Origin: Spirochaetaceae bacterium
GTDB taxonomy: Bacteria > Spirochaetota > Spirochaetia > Treponematales > Breznakiellaceae
NCBI GenBank assembly: GCA_031265635.1
Contig: JAISCK010000216.1
Coordinates: 1-13,229 of the forward strand
DNA: 13,229 nt
Reading direction: 5' to 3'
Shown: one piece after another, positions 6,830 to 13,229 of the stretch
How positions within the stretch are numbered: position 1 is the first letter of the stretch
Layout: each line of letters starts with the position of its first letter
Program-made: the position numbers and the translations under genes
The notes under the pieces: model-generated
The model's input: the letters and a program-made list of their open reading frames with translations, nothing else
The model's database searches: none
Told to the model about the DNA's origin: nothing

Positions 6830-8936
6830 GCGCCGTACTTTTCTCCCGGCCCTGATTGTTCTTGCCCTCCTTGACCTCGCGTCCTGCGGGGGAGGGAGGG
6901 TCATGGGCATAGCCCGGAACGACGCCGCCTTTTACGAGGGGCTCAGGGCGGAACACGGGGATGACAGGGTCCTGGCTGTTTCGCTTTACGAAAAGGCCCT
7001 GGCAAGTTCCCTTGCCCCGGTAAAGAAAGCGGCCCTTGATAAACTCATCCTGTTCCTCACCGCATCCGACGCTGTTTTTCCCGTTGCTGAAAAAAAACGG
7101 TCAGCCGAAAGGATACTTAAACTTTCCCCAGGCGAAAAAATTCTCACCGATCTTGCCCGTTATACGCTGGAACAATACGGCGCCATAGCCGGACCTGTCC
7201 TTTCCGGGGGGACTGCCGAAACCGCCGGGAGTTCCGGGACCCCGGAAGCGGGTCTCTGGGAAAGGGCCGTTGCCTTTGGCGCGGCGATCCGGCGCGGAAC
7301 CGTGTACAACACAGAAGACGGCATTTTTATGGATTTTTTCTTCGCGGAAACTTTGGGGCTGCCCCAGGTTTGGCTTTTCGGGGAATGGGAAGCGCTTTAC
7401 AACGAAGACACGGCCCAAAAGGCCGCAGCCAGGGGAAGGCTTGCCATACTCCGGGGCGACTACGGCCCGGCGATGAACGCCTTCAGCATAACGCTGGATC
7501 TGGACGCTTCGCTTTTTCTCAGGTATCCGGAACTGCTCGGCGACCTGGGCCGGGCCTTTCAGTACAGCGACAGGCAAAAAGAAGGCGCGGAACTTTTTGC
7601 CCAATGGGCCGGGTTTCTCGAAACCGGCGCGGGGCTGTCGGTTGATATAAAAACGCAGCGTTATATGCTCTTCTACTTTGGCGGAAGAATCGAGCGCCAG
7701 AGACAGCGCTACAGCGAAGCGGCGGCCCTTTTTTCGGGGGCCCTTGCCCTTGCGCCTGACGACAGACAGGCCGACGCCTGTATCTGGTACATACTCAGCC
7801 TCGCCCTCAACGAGCCGGTTGAGGCTTTCATTTCGCTGCTCTCCGAATACGGCCCCCTGTGGAGAGACGGAAGCTATTTTTCCGACATACTCGACCGGTT
7901 TTCCCAGCGCCTGTGTTCAACAGGACAGTGGAAAGACCTGTACCGGGTCTTTACCCTTGTCAAAGACCTGGCCGATGGTTCCACCGTTGCCCAATACGCC
8001 TACATACTGGGACGGGTCCGTTCCCTCGGCTTACTGGGAGAAGGGCCTGATGCCGGGGAATTGTTCAGAACCGCCTTTGAGGAAAGCGGCGCTTCCTTTT
8101 ACTACCGGGGGCTTTCAGCTTCCTTCCTTGGGGAAAGCGTGGAACCCCTGCCCCCAAAGCCGGAAACCCGGCCAGCGGCGGGGCTGGAACACTGGGAAGA
8201 GCTTGACTTCATTCTCAATTTCTTTCGTTTTGGCTGCGGTGATTTTGCCTATCCCTATGCCCAAAGGGCGCTGCCGTATCTTTCAATCCCGGAGATACGG
8301 GTTCTTGCCGAAGCCTTTGCCGGGGCGGAACGCTGGGGCGAATCAATCAGGATTATTTCGGCTGGGGTAAACCGGGACAGCTACGAAGTACAGAGACAGG
8401 ACATGGAACTTCTCTATCCCAGGCCCTTCATCAAACTTATAGAAGAAAACGCCCTTGAGGCAGATCTTCCCAGGGAAATACTTTTTGGCCTTATCAGGAC
8501 CGAAAGTTTTTTCTTTCCCGATATTGTCTCAAGCGCCGGAGCGGTGGGCCTTGCCCAGCTCATGCCGGCTACGGCCCTGGATATGGCGGGGCGCATTGCC
8601 CGCCAGGGCGGTCCTGATTATGAGAAGGACGGGGAAATCGACCTGAAAGATCCCGGCGTCAATGTGCATCTGGGCGCGTGGTATCTCAATTATCTCATTC
8701 GTACCGCCGGAAGCCCTGTCCAGGCCCTTATAGCGTATAACGGCGGCCTGGGCAGGGTACGGCGCTGGCAGAGGGCGCGGCCCGAACTGCCTGAGGACCT
8801 TTTTCTTGAGACCATTGAATTTACCGAAACCAGGGAATACGGCCGCAGGGTGCTCGCCGCGGCCACCGCCTACGGATATCTTTATTATGGCCTGTCGATG
8901 GAAGGGGTAATTGCCGATATATACAGGGGGTTATAG
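6825..8936 (+). CDS. Soluble-lytic-transglycosylase-type lipoprotein (SLT domain), probable ATT start
   Basis: This envelope enzyme cleaves the MurNAc-GlcNAc bond of peptidoglycan to leave 1,6-anhydro ends. The first ATG is at 6903, but the frame upstream encodes a textbook lipoprotein signal: codons from 6825 read (M)KRRTFLPALIVLALL, then LASC with the lipid-accepting cysteine at residue 21. No ATG, GTG or TTG lies in frame before it; the only suitable initiator is ATT at 6825, which overlaps the LysM stop (ATTAA). From there the protein has 703 residues. A long helical TPR-like region (about 30-540, e.g. RYSEAAALFSGALALAPDD) leads to the SLT catalytic domain (about 545-700) with RTES (catalytic Glu560), SSAGAVGLAQLMPAT, AYNGGLGRVRRW and ETREYGRRV. 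This layout resembles Slt70. It is translated between the LysM and FtsK genes. The enzyme family is certain; the start is inferred, with frameshifting from the LysM frame as an alternative. Confidence 0.9.
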   Translation: MKRRTFLPALIVLALLDLASCGGGRVMGIARNDAAFYEGLRAEHGDDRVLAVSLYEKALASSLAPVKKAALDKLILFLTASDAVFPVAEKKRSAERILKLSPGEKILTDLARYTLEQYGAIAGPVLSGGTAETAGSSGTPEAGLWERAVAFGAAIRRGTVYNTEDGIFMDFFFAETLGLPQVWLFGEWEALYNEDTAQKAAARGRLAILRGDYGPAMNAFSITLDLDASLFLRYPELLGDLGRAFQYSDRQKEGAELFAQWAGFLETGAGLSVDIKTQRYMLFYFGGRIERQRQRYSEAAALFSGALALAPDDRQADACIWYILSLALNEPVEAFISLLSEYGPLWRDGSYFSDILDRFSQRLCSTGQWKDLYRVFTLVKDLADGSTVAQYAYILGRVRSLGLLGEGPDAGELFRTAFEESGASFYYRGLSASFLGESVEPLPPKPETRPAAGLEHWEELDFILNFFRFGCGDFAYPYAQRALPYLSIPEIRVLAEAFAGAERWGESIRIISAGVNRDSYEVQRQDMELLYPRPFIKLIEENALEADLPREILFGLIRTESFFFPDIVSSAGAVGLAQLMPATALDMAGRIARQGGPDYEKDGEIDLKDPGVNVHLGAWYLNYLIRTAGSPVQALIAYNGGLGRVRRWQRARPELPEDLFLETIEFTETREYGRRVLAAATAYGYLYYGLSMEGVIADIYRGL

Positions 8937-8938
8937 CT

Positions 8939-11287
8939 TTGTTTCACAAACCTGATATACGGCGGCAAAATACTCAGTTCCGCAAACGGCAGATTATACT
9001 CTCGGCAGTCCTGGCTCTGGGCGCGATATATATGGGCCTTTCCATCGCCGCGTCCCTCTTTTCCCTGCCGTTTTTCCCCTCCCTGCCCGGAAACTTTTTC
9101 GCCGCCGCCTACGGCATACTTGCCTTTTTCATTCCCGGCATACTCTTCTGGGCGGCAATACTGCTGGCGGACCCCCGCTACAGGCCGGATAAAATTTTTC
9201 TCCTCGGCTTCGCGGTGCTTCCCTTTATGACCCTTGCCCTCGGTTTTGTCCTGCTTAAAGATTTTTCTTTTTATGTTGAAAGGTATCCCTTCCTGAAAAC
9301 CGCGGGAAGGGCGGGTCTCAGTTTTGGCGCCATTTTTCTTACTGTTCTGGAACTCTCCGCCCTGGCGCTGCTCCGGAGCCTTATTTTTAAGACCGGCGCG
9401 GAACAGCCGAAAACATCTGTCCGACAGAAGGCTCCCCCGCAGGGGTATATCCCCATACTTCCCCCGCCGGAGGCAATGGAGTATCCCAGTCTCGCAAAGA
9501 CAGGGGAATTTGAACACGCCGGCTCCCCCCTTGTCCGGGACCGCGCGGAAGAAGCGCAAAGCGCCGGGGGGCTTGCGGACCATAACGAAACCGGGGAGCC
9601 AGAGGTGCTTGAGCCCCTTGACGACGACGGGCTTGAAACCCTTGAAGCCGGTAACAGTACTGCCGGTGAGCGCCCCGGCAATACCGGCGCTTTGGATGCC
9701 GCCGAAGACAGTGATGCCGGCAATGCCGGTGATGACAATGACGGCGGGGGAGACGATCTTGAGCGCGCCATTTCCGAGGCCGAAGAAAAAGCCCAGCTTA
9801 AAACCAGGGCCAGGGCGGTGCGGGAAAAGCAGGGCGAAGACAAAGAAGACCGTAAAAGGAAAGCCCGGAAGGGGCCTTACCATGTTCCTGTGGAAGGGCT
9901 GCTCACCCAGTACCCTGACGGCGAATACTGGATCATAGACCAGGCGACCAGGGACGCCGCCCATACGCTCAAAGCAACCCTTGAAGAATTCCATATACAG
10001 GCCGAGGTTACCGGTATACGCAAGGGTCCGGTGATCACCATGTTCGAGATACTCCCCGCTCCGGGGGTAAAACTTTCAAGAATCGTAAACCTTCAGGATA
10101 ACATAGCCCTCCGCCTTGCCGCGTCGTCGGTGCGCATCGTTGCGCCCATTCCCGGCAAACACGCCGTAGGCATCGAGGTGCCCAACCAGAAAAGAAACAT
10201 TGTATCCTTCAGGGAAATCATTGAAGGAGAACTTGCCGGGGAAAATGGTAGGAAGATGGGGATACCCGTGGTCCTGGGCAAGGACATAACCGGCGAAGCC
10301 CAGACCATAGACCTGGTGCAGACTCCCCACCTCCTCATAGCCGGGGCAACCGGATCGGGAAAATCAGTCTGCGTCAACTCAATGATACTTTCGATACTTT
10401 ACCAGCTTCCCCCCCAGGAATGCAGGCTCATTCTCATTGATCCAAAAATCGTGGAACTCAAGCTCTACAACGACATACCCCATCTCCTTACTCCGGTAAT
10501 CACCGAACCCAAAAAAGCCTTTCAGGCTTTGCAGTACTGCATCTACGAAATGGAACGCCGTTATGCCTGCCTTGATTCAATGGGCGTGCGGGACATCAAA
10601 AGCTACAACAGGCGCATCAAAGAAAGGAATATCGCCGCCGAGCACATACCCTATATTGTTGTGGTCATTGACGAATTTGCTGACCTCATGGCAACTACGG
10701 GCAAGGAGCTTGAATCCACCGTGGCCCGCCTTGCCGCCATGAGCCGGGCCGTCGGCGTACATCTGGTACTCGCCACCCAGCGTCCTTCCATTGACGTTAT
10801 CACCGGACTCATCAAGGCCAATATACCCACCCGCATCGCCTTTATGGTGGCGAGCAAGATGGACAGCCGCATCATCATCGATATGGTAGGGGCGGAGAAA
10901 CTTCTGGGCAAAGGCGACATGCTCTACGCGGGCGTTGTGGACCCCTTCCCCATACGCATGCAGGGCGCCTTTGTCTCTGAGGAAGAAGTAGAGCGGGTTG
11001 TCGATTATGTCAAATCCCTGGGAGAACCTGAGTACATAGATGAAGAAATTTTCTTTGATGATGAAGAAGATCTGGGGCCCTCGCTTTTTACCGACGGCGA
11101 TGACCCTCTTTACGACAAGGCCCTGGAACTGGTGATGCAGCAAGGCAAGGCCAGCGCGAGCTATATACAGCGGCGGCTTAAAATAGGCTACAACCGGGCG
11201 GCCCGGCTGGTGGAAGAAATGGAACACAAGGGCATTGTGGGCCCGGCCCAGGGTTCAAAGCCCAGAGAACTGCTCCGGGGAGCGTAA
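8939..11287 (+). CDS. ftsK: DNA translocase FtsK/SpoIIIE
   Basis: FtsK is a septum-located hexameric ATPase that pumps chromosomal DNA during division. The 782-residue protein has four predicted membrane helices (about 19-42, 53-77, 86-106, 125-149). A long acidic, probably disordered linker follows (about 160-300, Gly/Asp/Glu-rich around DDNDGGGDD). The alpha/beta motor (about 305-700) carries Walker A GATGSGKSV (Lys475), Walker B VVVIDEFADLM (Asp578), and the conserved runs DPKIVELKLYNDIPHLLTPV and LATQRPSIDVITGLIKANIP. The C-terminal gamma winged-helix domain (about 720-782, ASYIQRRLKIGYNRAARLVE) reads polarity sequences in other bacteria. The start is TTG at 8939, two bases after the upstream stop, with an AGGGGG ribosome site about eight bases before it; no later start keeps the first helix. 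The last 33 bases overlap the opposing phosphodiesterase gene tail to tail. It appears intact. Confidence 0.96.
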   Translation: MFHKPDIRRQNTQFRKRQIILSAVLALGAIYMGLSIAASLFSLPFFPSLPGNFFAAAYGILAFFIPGILFWAAILLADPRYRPDKIFLLGFAVLPFMTLALGFVLLKDFSFYVERYPFLKTAGRAGLSFGAIFLTVLELSALALLRSLIFKTGAEQPKTSVRQKAPPQGYIPILPPPEAMEYPSLAKTGEFEHAGSPLVRDRAEEAQSAGGLADHNETGEPEVLEPLDDDGLETLEAGNSTAGERPGNTGALDAAEDSDAGNAGDDNDGGGDDLERAISEAEEKAQLKTRARAVREKQGEDKEDRKRKARKGPYHVPVEGLLTQYPDGEYWIIDQATRDAAHTLKATLEEFHIQAEVTGIRKGPVITMFEILPAPGVKLSRIVNLQDNIALRLAASSVRIVAPIPGKHAVGIEVPNQKRNIVSFREIIEGELAGENGRKMGIPVVLGKDITGEAQTIDLVQTPHLLIAGATGSGKSVCVNSMILSILYQLPPQECRLILIDPKIVELKLYNDIPHLLTPVITEPKKAFQALQYCIYEMERRYACLDSMGVRDIKSYNRRIKERNIAAEHIPYIVVVIDEFADLMATTGKELESTVARLAAMSRAVGVHLVLATQRPSIDVITGLIKANIPTRIAFMVASKMDSRIIIDMVGAEKLLGKGDMLYAGVVDPFPIRMQGAFVSEEEVERVVDYVKSLGEPEYIDEEIFFDDEEDLGPSLFTDGDDPLYDKALELVMQQGKASASYIQRRLKIGYNRAARLVEEMEHKGIVGPAQGSKPRELLRGA

Positions 11288-11935
11288 AGCGGAATTACGG
11301 TACTCAAGGGCAAAGCGCGTCTTGTTGGTGGTAAGGCCCCAGATACCCTTGTCAATATAGCCCGGTATAAGCGCCTCGTCATCGACGGTCCAGAGAATGA
11401 AGGGAATGTTTTCGTTAAGGAACAGCGCAAGCCCCTCAGGGGCCAGGACAAGGTAGTCAAAGTTATATCCCAAAAAATTGCTGTTTCCTGAGTTCCTGAA
11501 AAACCCGGCAAGTTTTTCCGCCTCGGTTAAACCAATACGCGGGGGAATGTCCAGACAGGGATTATCCGCGTTGAGAAAAAATTTGTAAGGAGTGAGGCTT
11601 TCAAAATCAGGGGCGATTTCTCCGGTAAAAAAAGCCTTATCCTCCATGCCGAATTCTTTAATGAGGGCGCTTACCTCAGGGGTCATGGATGGCTCTTTTA
11701 TATCGCAGTTGACCGTTATGTCCCGGTTTTTAAGCAGGGCCAGGCCCCCGGCAAGAAGGGGCGGAGGCTCTGTCTCAAAACGCGCCTCTATATCGTGGGC
11801 CAGTACGAGCTTTTCCCCGTACCGGGTAATGTCGAATTCCACCACATCGTAACCCCGGAGAGAGGCCAGTTCCAGGCTTTCAAGGGAATTGGGGATTGTT
11901 CCGTCAATGCCGGCGTGAGCGCATATCCTGGTCAT
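11255..11935 (-). CDS. Divergent glycerophosphodiester phosphodiesterase family protein
   Basis: GDPD enzymes hydrolyse glycerophosphodiesters such as glycerophosphocholine to glycerol 3-phosphate and an alcohol. The 226-residue protein (UgpQ-like length, no signal peptide) has the TIM-barrel landmarks in order: a His near the N-terminus (AHAG, His7), PNSLES where HRG...PENT is normal, the metal pair VEFDI (Glu33, Asp35), LAHD (His47), NCDIKEP (Asp78 where Glu is usual) and the late WTVDDEALIPGYIDKGIWGLTTN. The two histidines and the first metal pair are kept, but the Arg of HRG and the Glu of PENT are missing, so altered substrate choice or weak activity is possible. The ATG at 11935 overlaps the stop of the upstream immunophilin gene by one base (TGATG); a GTG one codon earlier is the alternative. 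The 3' end overlaps ftsK by 33 bases. The gene looks cotranscribed with the immunophilin. Confidence 0.8.
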   Translation of the reverse strand: MTRICAHAGIDGTIPNSLESLELASLRGYDVVEFDITRYGEKLVLAHDIEARFETEPPPLLAGGLALLKNRDITVNCDIKEPSMTPEVSALIKEFGMEDKAFFTGEIAPDFESLTPYKFFLNADNPCLDIPPRIGLTEAEKLAGFFRNSGNSNFLGYNFDYLVLAPEGLALFLNENIPFILWTVDDEALIPGYIDKGIWGLTTNKTRFALEYRNSALRSPEQFSGL

Positions 11936-12969
11936 CACCGTACCTGAACCAGTTCCATTTCAAAAACCAGAAAGGCGTTAGGCGGAATGACACCGCCGGC
12001 CCCCCGCTCGCCGTAGGCAAGCTCCGGAGGAATCACCACAAGCCGCCTTTCGCCCCGGCGCATATCCCGCACCGCCTGGTCAAAGCCGGGGATCACCCTG
12101 CCGCTTCCAACGACAAATTCAAGCAGCCTGCCGGTAAAATCAGAATCGTCAAAAACCTCGCCGGAAATAAACATGCCCCTGTACGAAAGGCCCACGGTCT
12201 TTCCCGGCTCGGCCCTGGGACCGTCTCCGTTTTTAAGAATTTTATACAGCAGCCCCGAAGGATCCTCAACAAGATCGGGGTATTGCGACGCGACACGGGC
12301 AAGATCTGCTCCGCGCTGTTCTTCCAGCCGCGCCGCGCCGGCTGCCCTGGCCGAGGCAAGGTACGTGTCAAAAGCCGCCTGGTCGGCCTTAAAGGCCCTC
12401 GCGTCAGGGCCGTTTCTGATAATCGTAATCCGTTCTATCACATCCCCCGCCCGTATGGCATTGACCACCCGCTGGCCCTCGACCACCCGGCCAAACACCG
12501 TATGCCTGCCGTCAAGATGGGGCGTTGCCCGGTGGGTGATGAAGAACTGGCTGCCGTTGGTATTGGGCCCGGCATTGGCCATGGAAAGCACGCCGGGGCC
12601 GTCATGCCTGAGCGACGCGACTATTTCGTCAGGAAAATTATAGCCCGGCCCGCCCTGGCCGTTGCCCAGAGGATCGCCGCCCTGAATCACAAAATTTTCT
12701 TCCACCCGGTGAAAGGTAAGTCCGTTGTAGAACGGTTTCCCGCCCGAAAATGAAAACGCGCCCTCGGCAAGGCCGACAAAATTGCAGACCGTAAGGGGCG
12801 TTTTTTGATATTCAAGGCGGACCACAATGTCCCCCCTGCCGGTCGTGATGCGGGCAAAAAGCCCGTCTCCCAGGGCGTCATCCCTGGGCTCGCAGGAAGC
12901 GCTTACCGTTACCAGCAGAAGCGAAAGGCAAAAACCTGAGCGGATATACCAGTTATGCAGTCTGTTCAT
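11935..12969 (-). CDS. Dual-family immunophilin lipoprotein: cyclophilin fused to FKBP
   Basis: This peptidyl-prolyl isomerase catalyses cis-trans proline isomerisation in secreted or envelope proteins and carries two unrelated isomerase folds. From the ATG at 12969 it has 344 residues. A lipoprotein signal ends in VSASC (Cys26). The cyclophilin domain (about 36-188) has LTFHRV (Arg88), FVIQGGDP (Phe93, Gln96), GVLSMANAGPN, NGSQFFIT and LDGRHTVFGRV. A charged helical linker (189-238) leads to the FKBP domain (239-344), with VGLSYRGMFISGEVFDDS, EFVVGSGRVIPGFDQAV, PPELAYGERG and the final NAFLVFEMELVQV. Key isomerase residues of both domains appear intact. Cyclophilin-FKBP fusions of this order (CFBP) are described from Treponema denticola, which supports a treponeme source. 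An in-frame TTG at 13041 would place 24 residues before the signal peptide and overlap the acyl-CoA synthetase gene, so it is rejected. AAGGA lies very close before the chosen ATG. The gene lies 65 bases after the synthetase and overlaps the GDPD gene. Confidence 0.92.
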   Translation of the reverse strand: MNRLHNWYIRSGFCLSLLLVTVSASCEPRDDALGDGLFARITTGRGDIVVRLEYQKTPLTVCNFVGLAEGAFSFSGGKPFYNGLTFHRVEENFVIQGGDPLGNGQGGPGYNFPDEIVASLRHDGPGVLSMANAGPNTNGSQFFITHRATPHLDGRHTVFGRVVEGQRVVNAIRAGDVIERITIIRNGPDARAFKADQAAFDTYLASARAAGAARLEEQRGADLARVASQYPDLVEDPSGLLYKILKNGDGPRAEPGKTVGLSYRGMFISGEVFDDSDFTGRLLEFVVGSGRVIPGFDQAVRDMRRGERRLVVIPPELAYGERGAGGVIPPNAFLVFEMELVQVR

Positions 12970-13034
12970 GTCCTTAGCATAGCACAAAGAGCAACATACA
13001 GGAAGAGGCCGGAAGAACTTCCCAAAGCGGAGCT

Positions 13035-13229
13035 TCAGCACGAGCCTCTTACTTTCAATATTTCCCTGAGAGCCTTCCTGTTGCCCTCAATGCGCGGGTC
13101 CGCGAGTCCTGACGCATAGAGCTCGTCAATGCGGCCCCGGTAAAAGTCCCTGACCTTGTAGCGGACCAGTTTCATTGTTGAATTTACCAGGCCGTGTTCC
13201 TCGCCAAAAACGCCGGGTATAAGGGCAAA
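13035..13229 (-). CDS. Long-chain acyl-CoA synthetase (AMP-binding family), C-terminal fragment
   Basis: Only the last 64 codons are in the window; the gene runs off the right edge. The reading frame ends in TGA at 13035-13037 and encodes EEHGLVNSTMKLVRYKVRDF and then YRGRIDELYASG. This matches, from memory, the C-terminal tail of long-chain fatty-acid CoA ligases of the AMP-forming family (an Asn-Ser-Thr-x-Lys-hydrophobic motif followed by a Tyr-x-x-Arg-Ile-Asp helix). Such enzymes activate fatty acids with ATP and CoA at the inner face of the membrane. The adenylation motifs are outside the window, so the call is by the tail only. The stop lies 65 bases before the immunophilin start on the same strand, so the two may share a transcript. 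Confidence 0.65.
   Translation of the reverse strand, partial: FALIPGVFGEEHGLVNSTMKLVRYKVRDFYRGRIDELYASGLADPRIEGNRKALREILKVRGSC

Noticed and set aside
9640..9760. GCCGG-rich repetitive stretch in ftsK, considered as a DNA repeat
   Set aside because: It encodes the Gly/Asp/Ala-rich linker and has no regular period or exact repeat unit.
8885..9994. Long minus-strand open frame opposite the start of ftsK
   Set aside because: It opposes the FtsK membrane helices and acidic linker and looks like a shadow; the Arg/Lys/Gly-rich content mirrors the FtsK codons.
1..13229. CRISPR array, insertion sequence, phage or toxin-antitoxin module
   Set aside because: No regularly spaced repeats, transposase, integrase or toxin-like small gene pair was found; all coding space is filled by housekeeping and envelope-type genes.

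Overview
The window most likely comes from a spirochaete of the Treponema group with a fairly GC-rich genome (by eye a little over 50%). No rRNA or other taxonomic marker is present, so this is an inference. It rests on a cyclophilin-FKBP fusion lipoprotein of a type known from Treponema, several lipoproteins with relaxed lipoboxes, frequent TTG/GTG starts, and the acyl-CoA synthetase tail at the right edge. Everything looks chromosomal. I found no insertion sequence, integrase, CRISPR array, tRNA or rRNA, and no gene-free stretch longer than 300 bases.

Layout, left to right. (1) 1-490, plus strand: the 3' part of a TlpA/ResA-like thioredoxin whose N-terminus lies outside the window. (2) 624-5216, minus strand: a four-gene membrane unit read right to left, made of a TPR protein with a C-terminal Mrr-like domain that has lost its nuclease residues, an NfeD-type membrane serine protease, the flotillin-like FloA, and a small membrane-anchored protein of unknown function. 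The thioredoxin and this unit converge on a 133-base gap holding two hairpins. (3) 5285-5812, plus strand: a small nitroreductase, divergent from the TPR gene. (4) 5873-11287, plus strand: an envelope unit with its own good promoter. It encodes a membrane protein with a DnaK substrate-binding-domain-like cytoplasmic part and a periplasmic LysM domain, a soluble-lytic-transglycosylase-type lipoprotein, and the FtsK/SpoIIIE DNA translocase. (5) 11255-13229, minus strand: the tail of a long-chain acyl-CoA synthetase, the dual cyclophilin-FKBP lipoprotein, and a divergent glycerophosphodiester phosphodiesterase whose 3' end overlaps the 3' end of ftsK.

How the genes may work together. NfeD and FloA are partners in other bacteria, where they organise membrane microdomains; the TPR and small membrane proteins flanking them look like lineage-specific additions. 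In the plus-strand unit, peptidoglycan binding (LysM), peptidoglycan cleavage (lytic transglycosylase) and septal DNA pumping (FtsK) are co-transcribed, which suggests a role in cell separation or wall turnover. The most notable points are the Hsp70-like domain joined to LysM across the membrane, the apparent ATT start codon of the transglycosylase lipoprotein overlapping the upstream stop, and the degenerate Mrr-like domain next to NfeD/FloA. No clearly new defence or mobile system is present.
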